NCBI GenBank assembly: GCA_005882155.1
Contig: VBCQ01000374.1
Coordinates: 1 to 11,325, forward strand
Length of the DNA: 11,325 nt
From: Betaproteobacteria bacterium
GTDB taxonomy: Bacteria; Pseudomonadota; Gammaproteobacteria; Burkholderiales; Burkholderiaceae_C
Reading direction: 5' to 3'
In this document: positions 1 through 6,285 of the stretch, one piece after another
Numbering within the stretch: the first letter of the stretch is position 1
Layout of the letters: each line of letters opens with the position of its first letter
The notes under the pieces: generated by a model
The model's database searches: none
What the model was told of the DNA's origin: nothing
The model's input: the letters and a program-made list of their open reading frames with translations, nothing else
Program-made: the position numbers and the translations under genes

Positions 1-66
1 GCAGTTCTCGCCGTTGTCGCGCTGGTTCAGGCAGAAGAAGATGTGGCGTTCGTAGTAACTGCTCAT
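1..66 (-). CDS. (2Fe-2S) ferredoxin domain protein, 5' end only
   Basis: Only the first 22 codons are present; the gene runs off the left edge. The visible N-terminus reads MSSYYERHIFFCLNQRDNGE followed by N-C. The xYxxHxFFCLNQR start with a Cys before LNQR, and a second Cys about ten residues later, is typical of the small thioredoxin-like (2Fe-2S) ferredoxin-domain proteins common in Burkholderiales, where such cysteines would ligate the cluster. The electron partner is unknown. The ATG at 66 was chosen because the family begins this way and a TAGAAT box lies 6 nt upstream; there is no Shine-Dalgarno. It follows the VanZ gene by 31 nt on the same strand. The identification rests on a short N-terminus, so it is likely but not certain. 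Confidence 0.7.
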   Translation of the reverse strand, partial: MSSYYERHIFFCLNQRDNGENC

Positions 67-72
67 GCCGAC

Positions 73-78
73 ATTCTA
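73..78 (-). promoter_or_regulatory. -10-like box close to the ferredoxin-domain gene start
   Basis: On the minus strand TAGAAT is followed by 6 nt and then the ATG at 66. A sigma70-type start 6-8 nt after the box would fall at or next to the ATG, implying a leaderless or nearly leaderless transcript. No convincing -35 is visible. The gene could also be read from the upstream VanZ transcript. Confidence 0.4.
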
Positions 79-97
79 GGAGGCCGCCCTTATCCCC

Positions 98-1136
98 TTA
101 CCCGTCGTCGCGCGCCACGATGCGTCCGAGCAGGTACGCCATCGTCGCGTATGGCCAAAGCCAGCCCACCCATCGCGCCGCGCCATGAAAGCGGATGAAC
201 CGGCCCTGGTCCCAGGCCTGCAGGCTCTCGGCAAAGTACGGATCGGACGGCGCCTGCGCGACCAGCGCGACGAGCACGGCGAGCGCGACCAGCGCCAAGC
301 CGGCCGCCGCGCGGCGCGGCACCCAGGCGAGCAAGACCGCGAAGATGAAACCGGTCGCGATCGCCGCCACCGACGTGTCGGTTCGCCAAGTGAACGCATG
401 CTGCGGGCCGAAGTTGAGCGCGGTCGACAAGGTGGTAGCCGCCAGCGCAATCGCCGTCGCCCCGAGCGCCAGCATCCAGCGCCGCCAGCCAGGGCGAGAC
501 ACGACGAACGCGAGCAGGCAAGGCGCGAGCAGACCGAACGCGATCGCGATGAATTCGCTGCCCGGCGGCAACGGGGACGCCGCGTCGGCGTCGGACTGCA
601 GCCAAGGCTGGGTCCACCCAGCGGCGCCGGTGCCCTCGACCGAATCGGCCAACGCATCGCGCAAGCGGGGCCAAATCTGGCCGACGCCGAGCGGCACCGG
701 AGCCGGAAACAGCAAGCCGACGGGCCACAGTACCAGCAACGTCAACCCACCGGCGCTGCGGTCGATGAACCAGCGCTCGCGAACGATCTGCCAGCGTGCC
801 AATCCGCCGTGCGTGTGAACCCCGGCAGCGAGCAACGCGCCGAGCAGCGTACCGGCGATGTTCAGCGCGAGATCGACGTTCGACGACACGCGATGCGGCA
901 GGTAGTTCTGCAGCAGCTCCATCGACAGCGACAGCGCCGAGCCCGCTGCGACGGCGATCGCGAACGCGCGCGTCAAGCGGATGCCCGAGCGCACCAGCGC
1001 ACCAGGGCAAGGTCAGGAAGGCCCACGGCGAGACGCCGGGCACGCGCCAGCCGAGGAAGGGGTAGAGGCTCGCGTAGACGATCAGCGCCGCATACATGCC
1101 GGCCAGCGGCACGGCGGAGCTGCGGTGCGTGGCCAT
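98..1136 (-). pseudogene. VanZ family membrane protein, frameshifted with an internal deletion
   Basis: Two reading frames together make one VanZ-like protein. The first part begins at the ATG at 1136 (MATHRSSAVPLAGMYAALIV) and continues through YASLYPFLGWRVPG to FLTLPW at about 1002. The second frame resumes near 1000 with ALVRSGIRLTRAFAIAVAAG and runs to a TAA at 98-100. It includes the VanZ-type segment SMELLQNYLP...SSNVDLALN, followed by several further hydrophobic segments. In intact relatives a stretch of roughly two dozen residues, including a membrane segment, lies between FLTLPW and ALVRSG. Here it is missing and the frame is lost. The C-terminal part alone is an open frame of 298 codons from a GTG at 994, but it would lack the N-terminal membrane segments. 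VanZ proteins are integral membrane proteins, and their role outside teicoplanin resistance is poorly defined. The gene starts 16 nt after hemJ, so the two are probably cotranscribed. The lesion may be real decay or an assembly error. Confidence 0.75.
990..1005. repeat. 8-bp tandem direct repeat at the VanZ break
   Basis: CGCACCAG occurs twice head to tail (CTGGTGCG twice on the coding strand). The copies sit exactly where the two VanZ reading frames meet. Short direct repeats are typical footprints of replication slippage or of a collapsed assembly junction. Confidence 0.8.
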
Positions 1137-1152
1137 GAGCGGGTCGCGAAAA

Positions 1153-1575
1153 TCAGAACGGCTTGACAACCACGAGCACGACGATGCCGACGAAGATCAG
1201 CAGCGGCACTTCGTTGAACACGCGAAACCAGCGATCGCTGCGCCGGTTCGCGAACTGCTCGAACTTGCGCAGCAGCGAGCGGCAGGCGTGGTGGTAGCCG
1301 ACGGCCAGCACCACCAGCAGCAGCTTGAGGTGCAGCCAAGTGTTGTTGTAGCCGTGGAAGTTCAGCGCCCACAGCCACAGGCCGAAACCGAGCGCCGGGA
1401 TCATCAGCAAGCTCGAGAAGCGGTAGAGCTTGCGCGCCATCATCAGCAAGCGCTCGCGCTCGGCGTGGCTGTCGGCCGGCACCATCGCGAGATTGACGAA
1501 GATTCGGGGGAGGTAGAACAGGCCGGCAAACCAGCTGGCAACGAAGACGATGTGGAAGGACTTGATCCAGAGCAT
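1153..1575 (-). CDS. hemJ: HemJ-like (UPF0093/CopD-type) membrane protein, probable protoporphyrinogen IX oxidase
   Basis: A 140-residue integral membrane protein of the usual HemJ length. It opens MLWIKSFHIVFVASWFAGLF and continues YLPRIFV. The second half carries WLHLKLLLVVLAVGYHH and the C-terminal FNEVPLLIFVGIVVLVVVKPF-type segment, so about four membrane helices. The conserved His near the start (residue 8) and the WLHxK motif match the HemJ family, in which a histidine binds heme and protoporphyrinogen IX is oxidised to protoporphyrin IX. Many databases call these simply CopD family proteins. The divergent hemB supports a heme role. The ATG at 1575 is preferred because the protein then begins as the family does and a GATAAT box lies 6 nt upstream. 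The longer open frame to 1725 would run through the predicted RNA gene and terminator. VanZ follows after 16 nt. Confidence 0.82.
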   Translation of the reverse strand: MLWIKSFHIVFVASWFAGLFYLPRIFVNLAMVPADSHAERERLLMMARKLYRFSSLLMIPALGFGLWLWALNFHGYNNTWLHLKLLLVVLAVGYHHACRSLLRKFEQFANRRSDRWFRVFNEVPLLIFVGIVVLVVVKPF

Positions 1576-1581
1576 CGGCGC

Positions 1582-1587
1582 ATTATC
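1582..1587 (-). promoter_or_regulatory. -10-like box of hemJ
   Basis: The minus strand reads GATAAT, GCGCCG, then the ATG at 1575. The box lies just after the T-tract of the upstream terminator, so hemJ seems to have its own promoter insulated from the RNA gene. No clear -35 and no Shine-Dalgarno are visible, so the mRNA may be leaderless. Confidence 0.5.
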
Positions 1588-1607
1588 GCGACGCCCGACC
1601 GGTCCAG

Positions 1608-1638
1608 AAGAAAAAGCCCCGACCGTGAGGCCAGGGCT
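1608..1638 (-). terminator. intrinsic terminator of the candidate small RNA
   Basis: On the minus strand AGCCCTGGCC pairs with GGTCGGGGCT around a UCAC loop (10 pairs, two of them wobbles), directly followed by TTTTCTT. The U-tract lies only on this strand, which fixes the direction of the RNA gene. It ends about 20 nt before the hemJ -10 box. Confidence 0.75.
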
Positions 1639-1721
1639 GAAAAGCCTTAACGCTGTCATCACGGTAAGGCACCTGCTCAGGGAGGAAAAGCAGGGAATGA
1701 CGACCTTGCGGCTATCATTCA
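1608..1721 (-). ncRNA. candidate structured small RNA, four hairpins, between hemB and hemJ
   Basis: The minus strand folds into four contiguous hairpins. Hairpin 1 (1720-1695) has a 6-bp GAATGA/TCATTC stem, then a wobble, a mismatch and three more pairs, capped by a GCAA (GNRA) tetraloop. Hairpin 2 (1694-1672) has a 6-bp CCTGCT/AGCAGG stem with an 11-nt pyrimidine-rich loop UUUCCUCCCUG. Hairpin 3 (1670-1644) has GCCTTA/TAAGGC extended by three pairs after one mismatch, loop GAUGACA. Hairpin 4 (1638-1615) is a 10-bp intrinsic terminator. An extended -10 box predicts transcription start at about 1721-1720, exactly where hairpin 1 begins, giving an RNA of about 110-115 nt. No open frame fits it. 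I recall a candidate RNA motif named after hemB from comparative genomics in Betaproteobacteria, but cannot say whether this is it. It could be a trans-acting sRNA. A hemJ leader is less likely because a terminator and a separate hemJ promoter follow. Confidence 0.65.
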
Positions 1722-1727
1722 CCACCT

Positions 1728-1736
1728 AGTTTAGCA
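1728..1736 (-). promoter_or_regulatory. extended -10 promoter of the candidate small RNA
   Basis: The minus strand reads TGCTAAACT: a TG-n extension followed by TAAACT (four of six matches to TATAAT). A start 7-8 nt later falls at the base of hairpin 1. No TTGACA-like -35 is seen, as often with extended -10 promoters. A near-perfect palindrome (1745-1761) sits in the -35 region. Confidence 0.45.
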
Positions 1737-1740
1737 GACG

Positions 1741-1761
1741 CTCCCGGCCTCCGGGAGGCCG
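1741..1761. repeat. near-perfect palindrome in the hemB / small-RNA promoter region
   Basis: CGGCCTCC and GGAGGCCG (1745-1752 and 1754-1761) are perfect inverted repeats around one central G. An alternative, CTCCCGG/CCGGGAG (1741-1747 and 1751-1757), overlaps it with a CCT loop. No T-tract follows on either strand, so it is not an intrinsic terminator. It could be an operator for a dimeric regulator, or a hairpin in the hemB leader. Confidence 0.55.
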
Positions 1762-1843
1762 CCGACACCGGAATAACGCGTAAGCCAAACCCGGGTTTCG
1801 ACACGGGTCTGCCGAGGGCTGAACGCCCACCTGGAACCGCCCT

Positions 1844-2857
1844 GTGCCCAGCCTGCCGCCCCTGCCGCCTTACCCCACCAGCCGACCGCGCCGGCTTCGC
1901 CGCGACGAGTTCAGCCGCGCACTGGTACGCGAGCATCGACTCGATACAAGCGACCTGATCCTGCCGGTGTTCCTGCTTGCTGGACACGGCCAAACTCAAG
2001 ACGTTGCGTCGATGCCGGGCGTGCGCCGGCAGAGCGTCGATCGCCTGCTGCCGCTGGCGGAAGAGTGCCTGCAGCTGCGCGTTCCGGTGATGGCGCTGTT
2101 CCCGGTGATCGACCCGGCCTTGAAGACCGAGGACGGTCGCGAGGCGCTGAATCCCGAAGGCCTGGTGCCGACCGCGGTGCGCGAGCTGAAGAAGCGCTTC
2201 CCCGAGCTCGGCGTGCTGACCGACGTCGCGCTCGACCCGTTCACGAGCCATGGCCAAGACGGCCTGCTCGACGCGAGCGGCTACATCGTCAATGACCAGA
2301 CACTCGCGACTCTGACGCAGCAAGCCATCGTGCAGGCCGAAGCGGGCGTCGACATCGTCGCGCCCAGCGACATGATGGACGGCCGCATCGGCGCGATCCG
2401 TCAGGTGCTCGAAGCCAAGGGCCTGATTCACACGAAGATCATGGCCTACAGCGCGAAGTACGCCAGCGCCTTCTACGGCCCGTTTCGCGATGCCGTCGGC
2501 TCGGCGAAGAATCTCGGCAAGAGCAACAAAAAAACCTACCAGATGGACCCGGCCAACGGCGATGAGGCGCTGCGCGAAGTCGCACTCGACATCGCCGAAG
2601 GCGCCGACATGGTGATGGTCAAGCCCGGCATGCCGTACCTGGACATCGTGCGGCGGGTGAAAGACGAGTTCCGCATGCCGACCTTCGTCTACCAGGTCAG
2701 CGGCGAATACGCGATGCTGAAGGCCGCAGCAGCCAACGGCTGGCTCGACCATGACGCCGTGATGATGGAAAGCCTGCTCGCTTTCAAGCGCGCCGGCGCC
2801 GACGGCGTGCTGAGCTACTTCGCGCTCGACGCCGCGCGGCTGTTGCGCTCGAGCTGA
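1844..2857 (+). CDS. hemB: delta-aminolevulinic acid dehydratase (porphobilinogen synthase)
   Basis: This cytosolic enzyme condenses two 5-aminolevulinate molecules to porphobilinogen, the first common pyrrole of heme and corrinoid synthesis. The 337-residue length is normal. The two Schiff-base lysines are in YSAKYASAFYGPFRD (Lys205) and MVMVKPGMPYLDI (Lys260). YQVSGEYAM (283-291) is also conserved. The metal loop at 127-140 reads DVALDPFTSHGQDG. The cysteines of zinc enzymes (DVCLCxYTxHGHCG) are replaced, so this is the cysteine-free, magnesium-responsive type known from Pseudomonas and Bradyrhizobium. The start is a GTG at 1844: the residues that follow (YPTSRPRRLRRDEFSRALVR) match the usual N-terminal arm. 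The Shine-Dalgarno is weak (GGA about 10 nt upstream). It diverges from hemJ across a gap with a candidate small RNA and converges with ybeY, leaving 15 nt. Confidence 0.95.
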   Translation: MPSLPPLPPYPTSRPRRLRRDEFSRALVREHRLDTSDLILPVFLLAGHGQTQDVASMPGVRRQSVDRLLPLAEECLQLRVPVMALFPVIDPALKTEDGREALNPEGLVPTAVRELKKRFPELGVLTDVALDPFTSHGQDGLLDASGYIVNDQTLATLTQQAIVQAEAGVDIVAPSDMMDGRIGAIRQVLEAKGLIHTKIMAYSAKYASAFYGPFRDAVGSAKNLGKSNKKTYQMDPANGDEALREVALDIAEGADMVMVKPGMPYLDIVRRVKDEFRMPTFVYQVSGEYAMLKAAAANGWLDHDAVMMESLLAFKRAGADGVLSYFALDAARLLRSS

Positions 2858-2872
2858 GCGGCACGACGCGCG

Positions 2873-3310
2873 TCAGTAGGGATCGTCGAAGCCGAGCCGC
2901 GTGACGATCTCGCTTTCGCGCGACTCCATCACCTTCGCGTCCGGGGGCGACTCGTGGTCGTAGCCTTGCGCATGCAAGGCGCCGTGCACCAGCAGATGCG
3001 CGTAGTGCGCCTCGATCGCAATCCGGCTCTTGCGCGCCTCGTCCGCCACCACCGGAGCGCACAGAACCAGGTCGGCCACGACCACCGGCTTGCGGCTGTA
3101 GTCGAAAGTCAGCACGTTGGTCGCGTAGTCGCGACCACGATACTCGCGGTTCAGCGCGCGGCCCTCGTCGGCATCGACGATGCGCACGGTAATCTCGGCC
3201 GGACACGCGAGCGCGGCGCGGATCCAGCGTGCGACCTTGTGCCTCGGCAGCAGCGCGCGATGCGACGAGTCAGCGAACTGCAACGACAAGGCCAGTGAAG
3301 GAAGGCTCAT
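2873..3310 (-). CDS. ybeY: endoribonuclease YbeY (rRNA maturation and quality control)
   Basis: YbeY is a single-domain zinc metalloprotein involved in 16S rRNA 3'-end maturation and 70S quality control. The 145-residue length is normal. The metal motif HGALHAQGYDH (residues 109-119) gives His109, His113 and His119 as zinc ligands. The upstream block LNREYRGRDYATNVLTFD (53-70) is the other family signature. The ATG at 3310 overlaps the phoH stop in the sequence ATGA, a 4-bp overlap implying translational coupling, which settles the start. phoH-ybeY is the standard order. The usual following gene (ybeX/corC) is absent; instead the gene converges on hemB 15 nt away, with no terminator in between. 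Confidence 0.95.
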   Translation of the reverse strand: MSLPSLALSLQFADSSHRALLPRHKVARWIRAALACPAEITVRIVDADEGRALNREYRGRDYATNVLTFDYSRKPVVVADLVLCAPVVADEARKSRIAIEAHYAHLLVHGALHAQGYDHESPPDAKVMESRESEIVTRLGFDDPY

Positions 3311-4263
3311 ACCTCGGAGCGCGCCGCCTCATACGCGTCCACGATGCGTGCCACCAGCGGATGACGCACCACGTCGGCCGAGGTGAAATGCGTCGTCGCG
3401 ATGCCGCGCACCCGACGCAGCACGCGTTCGGCATCGATGAGGCCGCTGTCGGTGCCGCGCGGCAAATCGATCTGGCTCACGTCGCCGGTGACGACGCACT
3501 TGCTGCCGAAGCCGATGCGCGTCAGGAACATCTTCATCTGCTCGGGCGTCGTGTTCTGCGCCTCGTCGAGGATCACGAACGCGTGGTTCAAGGTGCGCCC
3601 GCGCATGAACGCGAGCGGTGCGACTTCGATCGTGCCTTTCTCGAACGCCCGGGTTACCTTGTCGATGCCCATCAGGTCGTAGAGCGCGTCATACAGCGGC
3701 CGCAGGTACGGGTCGACTTTCTGCGCCAGGTCGCCCGGCAGAAAGCCGAGCCGCTCGCCGGCCTCGACCGCCGGACGCGTCAGGATGATGCGCTGCACCG
3801 CGCTGCGCTCGAGTGCATCGACCGCGCAGGCCACTGCCAAAAACGTCTTGCCGGTGCCTGCCGGCCCGATGCCGAAGGTGATGTCGTGATCGAGGATGTT
3901 GCGCAGGTAGACATGCTGGTTCGGCGTGCGTCCGGCCAAGTCGGCGCGCCGAGTGCGCAGCACGATCGCATCGTCGTCGGGTTCGCTGCCGTGTGCCTGG
4001 GCCGATGGGTTGCTCGCTTCGACGAGCGCGAGTTGAAACGTCTCGGCCGGGATCGGCTTGCGCGCGCGGTCGTACATCGCTTGCAGCAAGGCGACGGCAC
4101 GCTCGGCCTGCGGCTTCAGACCTTCGACGCGGAACGACTCGTTGCGCCGCGTGATGGTTACGCCGAGCGCCGATTCGATGTCGCGCAAGTGCGAATCCAT
4201 GCTGCCGCACAGGTGCGCCAGGCGGGCGTTGTCCAGGGGGATGAAGGCGTGGCGCAGGATCAC
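3307..4263 (-). CDS. phoH: PhoH-like ATPase
   Basis: A 318-residue cytosolic P-loop protein of the PhoH (YbeZ) family, thought to act as an ATPase or RNA helicase-like partner of YbeY. After an N-terminal KH-like region (about residues 20-60), the ATPase domain has Walker A GPAGTGKT (133-140), TRPAVEAGERLGFLPGD (162-178), Walker B FVILDEAQ (229-236) and VVTGDVSQIDLP (257-268). The GTG at 4263 gives an N-terminus (M)ILRHAFIPLDNARLAHLCG that fits the family. Longer in-frame starts would add a low-complexity arm, and the one at 4377 would share its CATG with the divergent sensor kinase start. A GACAAT on the minus strand (4297-4292) could be part of its promoter. ybeY overlaps by 4 bp downstream. 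miaB, often found upstream, is not here. Confidence 0.93.
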   Translation of the reverse strand: MILRHAFIPLDNARLAHLCGSMDSHLRDIESALGVTITRRNESFRVEGLKPQAERAVALLQAMYDRARKPIPAETFQLALVEASNPSAQAHGSEPDDDAIVLRTRRADLAGRTPNQHVYLRNILDHDITFGIGPAGTGKTFLAVACAVDALERSAVQRIILTRPAVEAGERLGFLPGDLAQKVDPYLRPLYDALYDLMGIDKVTRAFEKGTIEVAPLAFMRGRTLNHAFVILDEAQNTTPEQMKMFLTRIGFGSKCVVTGDVSQIDLPRGTDSGLIDAERVLRRVRGIATTHFTSADVVRHPLVARIVDAYEAARSEV

Positions 4264-4361
4264 GGCGAGCGTCGAGTTCGGCAGCTCGACATTGTCGCCG
4301 CAAGCGTGCGGTGTGCCGCGCCGTGGGCCGCTCGCGCGCAGGGAAGCGGGTGAGCTTCCTG

Positions 4362-4367
4362 CACAAT
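4362..4367 (+). promoter_or_regulatory. -10-like box of the sensor kinase gene
   Basis: CACAAT is followed by 8 nt and the ATG at 4376, with no Shine-Dalgarno in that space. This matches the near-leaderless arrangement of hemJ, ruvA and ruvB. The hexamer is a weaker match to TATAAT and no -35 is recognisable. Confidence 0.35.
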
Positions 4368-4375
4368 CGCCCGTC

Positions 4376-6214
4376 ATGTTGATTCGCTTGCTGCTGCTGC
4401 TCCGACTCGCGTTCCTCGCGGCGCTGGCCGCCTCGGCCGCGCTCAGCGGCGCCACCCCGCTCGTGCTGTCGCAAGCGATGAGTGTCAACAGCAGCGCCGC
4501 GCATTTTCCGGAAGGTGCGGCCGCGCAAGCCGTGCGACTGCCCGACGACTGGACGCAGTCGCGGCCGCGCTACGACGGCGGCGCGTGGTATCGGGTCGGC
4601 TTCGACCTGCCAAGCGGCGCGCCGTCGAACGAGCCGATGGCTCTGTACCTTGCGCGCGTCTGCGGCGCGCTCGACGTCGAGTTGAATGGCCAGCGCATTC
4701 ACAGCGATGCGCGCAACGCGGCGCCGGCCACCCGCAATTGTCAGCAGCCGCGCTGGGTCAGCTTGCCGTCGCCGCTGCTGAAGGCGCAAGGCAATGTGCT
4801 CGATCTGCGGATGCAAGCGTCGGCGCTGCAGCGGGTCGCGTCGCGCCATCGCGTCGGCGCGCTGTCGCAGCTTCACATCGGCCGCGACTCCGAGCTCGCC
4901 GGTGAGCACGCGAGCCGCTTGTTCCGCACCGTCAGCGGCGTGCAGATCGTCGGCGCCAGCGTGCTGCTCGTCGGCTGTCTGGTGCTGCTGCTGTATGCGT
5001 TTCACCGCCGCGAAACGCCGCTGCTGCACTTCGGCGGCTTGCTCGTCGGCTGGGCTGTCGTATCGGCACTCGCCTGGTGGCCCGATCTGCCGCTCGACAG
5101 CAAGCTCGTCGAGGTACTGGTGTGCAGCGGCTTTGCGGTCGTCGCCGCGTTCGCGGTGCAATTTTTGTTGAGCCATGCCGGACTGCGCTCGCGGCCGATC
5201 TCCATCGGGCTCGCGCTGCAGTTGCCGCTGGTTCCGGCGAGCCTCTGGTGGGCCGACCCGAATCGCATCTTCGCGATCGCCAGCGCCTGGCATGCGCTGT
5301 TCGCGCTCGAAGTCTTCGCAACGATGGGGCTTGCTCTGGTGATCACCTGGCGGCGCCAGCGCGACGACTTCGTGTCGACACTGCTGATCGTGGCCGGCAC
5401 CGCGGGAGTGCTGCTGTTCGAGCTCGCGACGCAGGTGCAGCTGTTGCCGGCGCAGCGCGTGCCGGTGCTGCAATACGCGATGCCGCTCGTCTTTTTCGCC
5501 GTCGGCGCGCGTCTGGTCCGTCAGTTCGCACGCACGCTGCGCGCAGCCGAAGAGAGCCGCGCGTCGCTCGAAAACCGCGTCAAGGAAATCACGGCCGACA
5601 TCGAGCGCAACTTCACTCAGCTGTCGGAGCTGCGCGTCGAGCAAGTCACCGAGAAGGAGCGCAAGCGCATCGCGGCGGACCTGCACGACGACCTCGGCGC
5701 GAAGCTGCTGACGATCGTTCACACCAGCGAAAGCGAGCGCATTTCGACGCTGGCGCGCGAAGCGCTCGAAGAGATGCGCCTGTCGGTGCGCGGCCTGACC
5801 GGCAAGCCGGTGCGCCTGGCCGATGCGCTGGCCGACTGGCGCGCCGAAACGGTGTCGCGACTCGGCCAAGCCAACATCGAAGCCGACTGGCGCGGCCCGA
5901 CCGAAGAGATCGAGCACCTGCTGCCGGCGCGCGCTTATGTGCAGACCACGCGCATCCTGCGCGAAGCGGTGAGCAACATCATCAAGCACAGCGGCGCGTC
6001 GCATTGCAAGGTGCGATCGAGCGTCGGCGAGCGCGACTTCGGCATGCTGGTGCAAGACAACGGCAAGGGCATTCCGATGGAGCTCGACGGCAAGCTCGAC
6101 CGCGGCCACGGCATGTCGAGCATGAAGCACCGCGCCAAGCAGTTGCAAGGTCAATGCCTCGTCGAGTCGGGCCCCGGCTACGGCACCGTGATAAGGCTCA
6201 CGCTTCCACTCTGA
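4376..6214 (+). CDS. 7TM sensor histidine kinase, HisKA_3 (NarX/DegS-like) type
   Basis: A 612-residue inner-membrane sensor kinase. Residues 1-25 (MLIRLLLLLRLAFLAALAAS...) are a signal peptide or anchor. Residues 27-185 form a probable periplasmic domain with WYRVGFDLP and LDVELNGQRI, resembling the jelly-roll carbohydrate-binding-like ectodomains of 7TMR-DISM receptors. About seven membrane segments follow (188-380), then a coiled-coil-like linker (385-425). The dimerisation/phosphoacceptor motif is ERKRIAADLHDDLGAKLL with His437. The HATPase domain shows the N-box REAVSNIIKH (529-538), G1 DNGKG (561-565) and G2 GHGMSSM (578-584). The downstream response regulator, 71 nt away, is the obvious partner. 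The signal is unknown. The ATG at 4376 gives a clean signal sequence; the open frame upstream of it is antisense to phoH. Confidence 0.9.
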   Translation: MLIRLLLLLRLAFLAALAASAALSGATPLVLSQAMSVNSSAAHFPEGAAAQAVRLPDDWTQSRPRYDGGAWYRVGFDLPSGAPSNEPMALYLARVCGALDVELNGQRIHSDARNAAPATRNCQQPRWVSLPSPLLKAQGNVLDLRMQASALQRVASRHRVGALSQLHIGRDSELAGEHASRLFRTVSGVQIVGASVLLVGCLVLLLYAFHRRETPLLHFGGLLVGWAVVSALAWWPDLPLDSKLVEVLVCSGFAVVAAFAVQFLLSHAGLRSRPISIGLALQLPLVPASLWWADPNRIFAIASAWHALFALEVFATMGLALVITWRRQRDDFVSTLLIVAGTAGVLLFELATQVQLLPAQRVPVLQYAMPLVFFAVGARLVRQFARTLRAAEESRASLENRVKEITADIERNFTQLSELRVEQVTEKERKRIAADLHDDLGAKLLTIVHTSESERISTLAREALEEMRLSVRGLTGKPVRLADALADWRAETVSRLGQANIEADWRGPTEEIEHLLPARAYVQTTRILREAVSNIIKHSGASHCKVRSSVGERDFGMLVQDNGKGIPMELDGKLDRGHGMSSMKHRAKQLQGQCLVESGPGYGTVIRLTLPL

Positions 6215-6241
6215 AGCAGCCCACACGGCGCACAGGGCCGC

Positions 6242-6250
6242 TGTTACGAT
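6242..6250 (+). promoter_or_regulatory. possible extended -10 before the response regulator
   Basis: TGTTACGAT is a TG-n extension plus TACGAT, 35 nt before the ATG at 6286, in the gap after the kinase gene. It would allow separate transcription of the regulator. No -35 is seen, and readthrough from the kinase gene is equally possible. Confidence 0.3.
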
Positions 6251-6273
6251 GAATTTTGCGACACGCCGCATGG

Positions 6274-6282
6274 GGCGGAGGA
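6274..6282 (+). promoter_or_regulatory. strong ribosome binding site of the response regulator
   Basis: GGCGGAGGA lies 3 nt before the ATG at 6286 and decides that start over the in-frame ATGs at 6249 and 6256. It is one of the few good Shine-Dalgarno sequences in the window. Confidence 0.65.
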
Positions 6283-6285
6283 TTC

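Noticed and set aside
98..994. The 298-codon frame as an intact VanZ protein starting with GTG at 994
   Set aside because: The typical VanZ N-terminus (YASLYPFLGWRVPG) is present in another frame just upstream, so this is the rear part of a broken gene; no ribosome binding site precedes 994.
1608..1721. The four-hairpin element as 6S RNA, SRP RNA, RNase P RNA or tmRNA
   Set aside because: It is too short for RNase P RNA or tmRNA, lacks the SRP tetraloop and asymmetric loop consensus, and does not form the single long bulged rod of 6S RNA.
1576..1725. N-terminal extension of the hemJ open frame up to 1725
   Set aside because: The extra 50 residues lie over the predicted RNA hairpins and terminator, match no HemJ N-terminus, and the GATAAT box sits right before the ATG at 1575.
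1741..1761. Palindrome as an intrinsic terminator for an upstream plus-strand transcript
   Set aside because: No run of T follows on either strand, and no plus-strand gene ends upstream of it in this window.
1715..2752. Minus-strand open frame of 345 codons opposite hemB
   Set aside because: The plus strand encodes a complete HemB with both catalytic lysines. The reverse frame has no recognisable motif.
4264..4488. Longer phoH starts, including an ATG at 4377
   Set aside because: They add a low-complexity arm not expected in the family and would overlap the divergent sensor kinase start at the shared CATG.
3689..6271. Very long minus-strand open frame of 860 codons
   Set aside because: It is antisense to the sensor kinase and out of frame over phoH. 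Its product is rich in Arg, Ala and Gln without any domain, which is typical of a shadow frame in GC-rich DNA.
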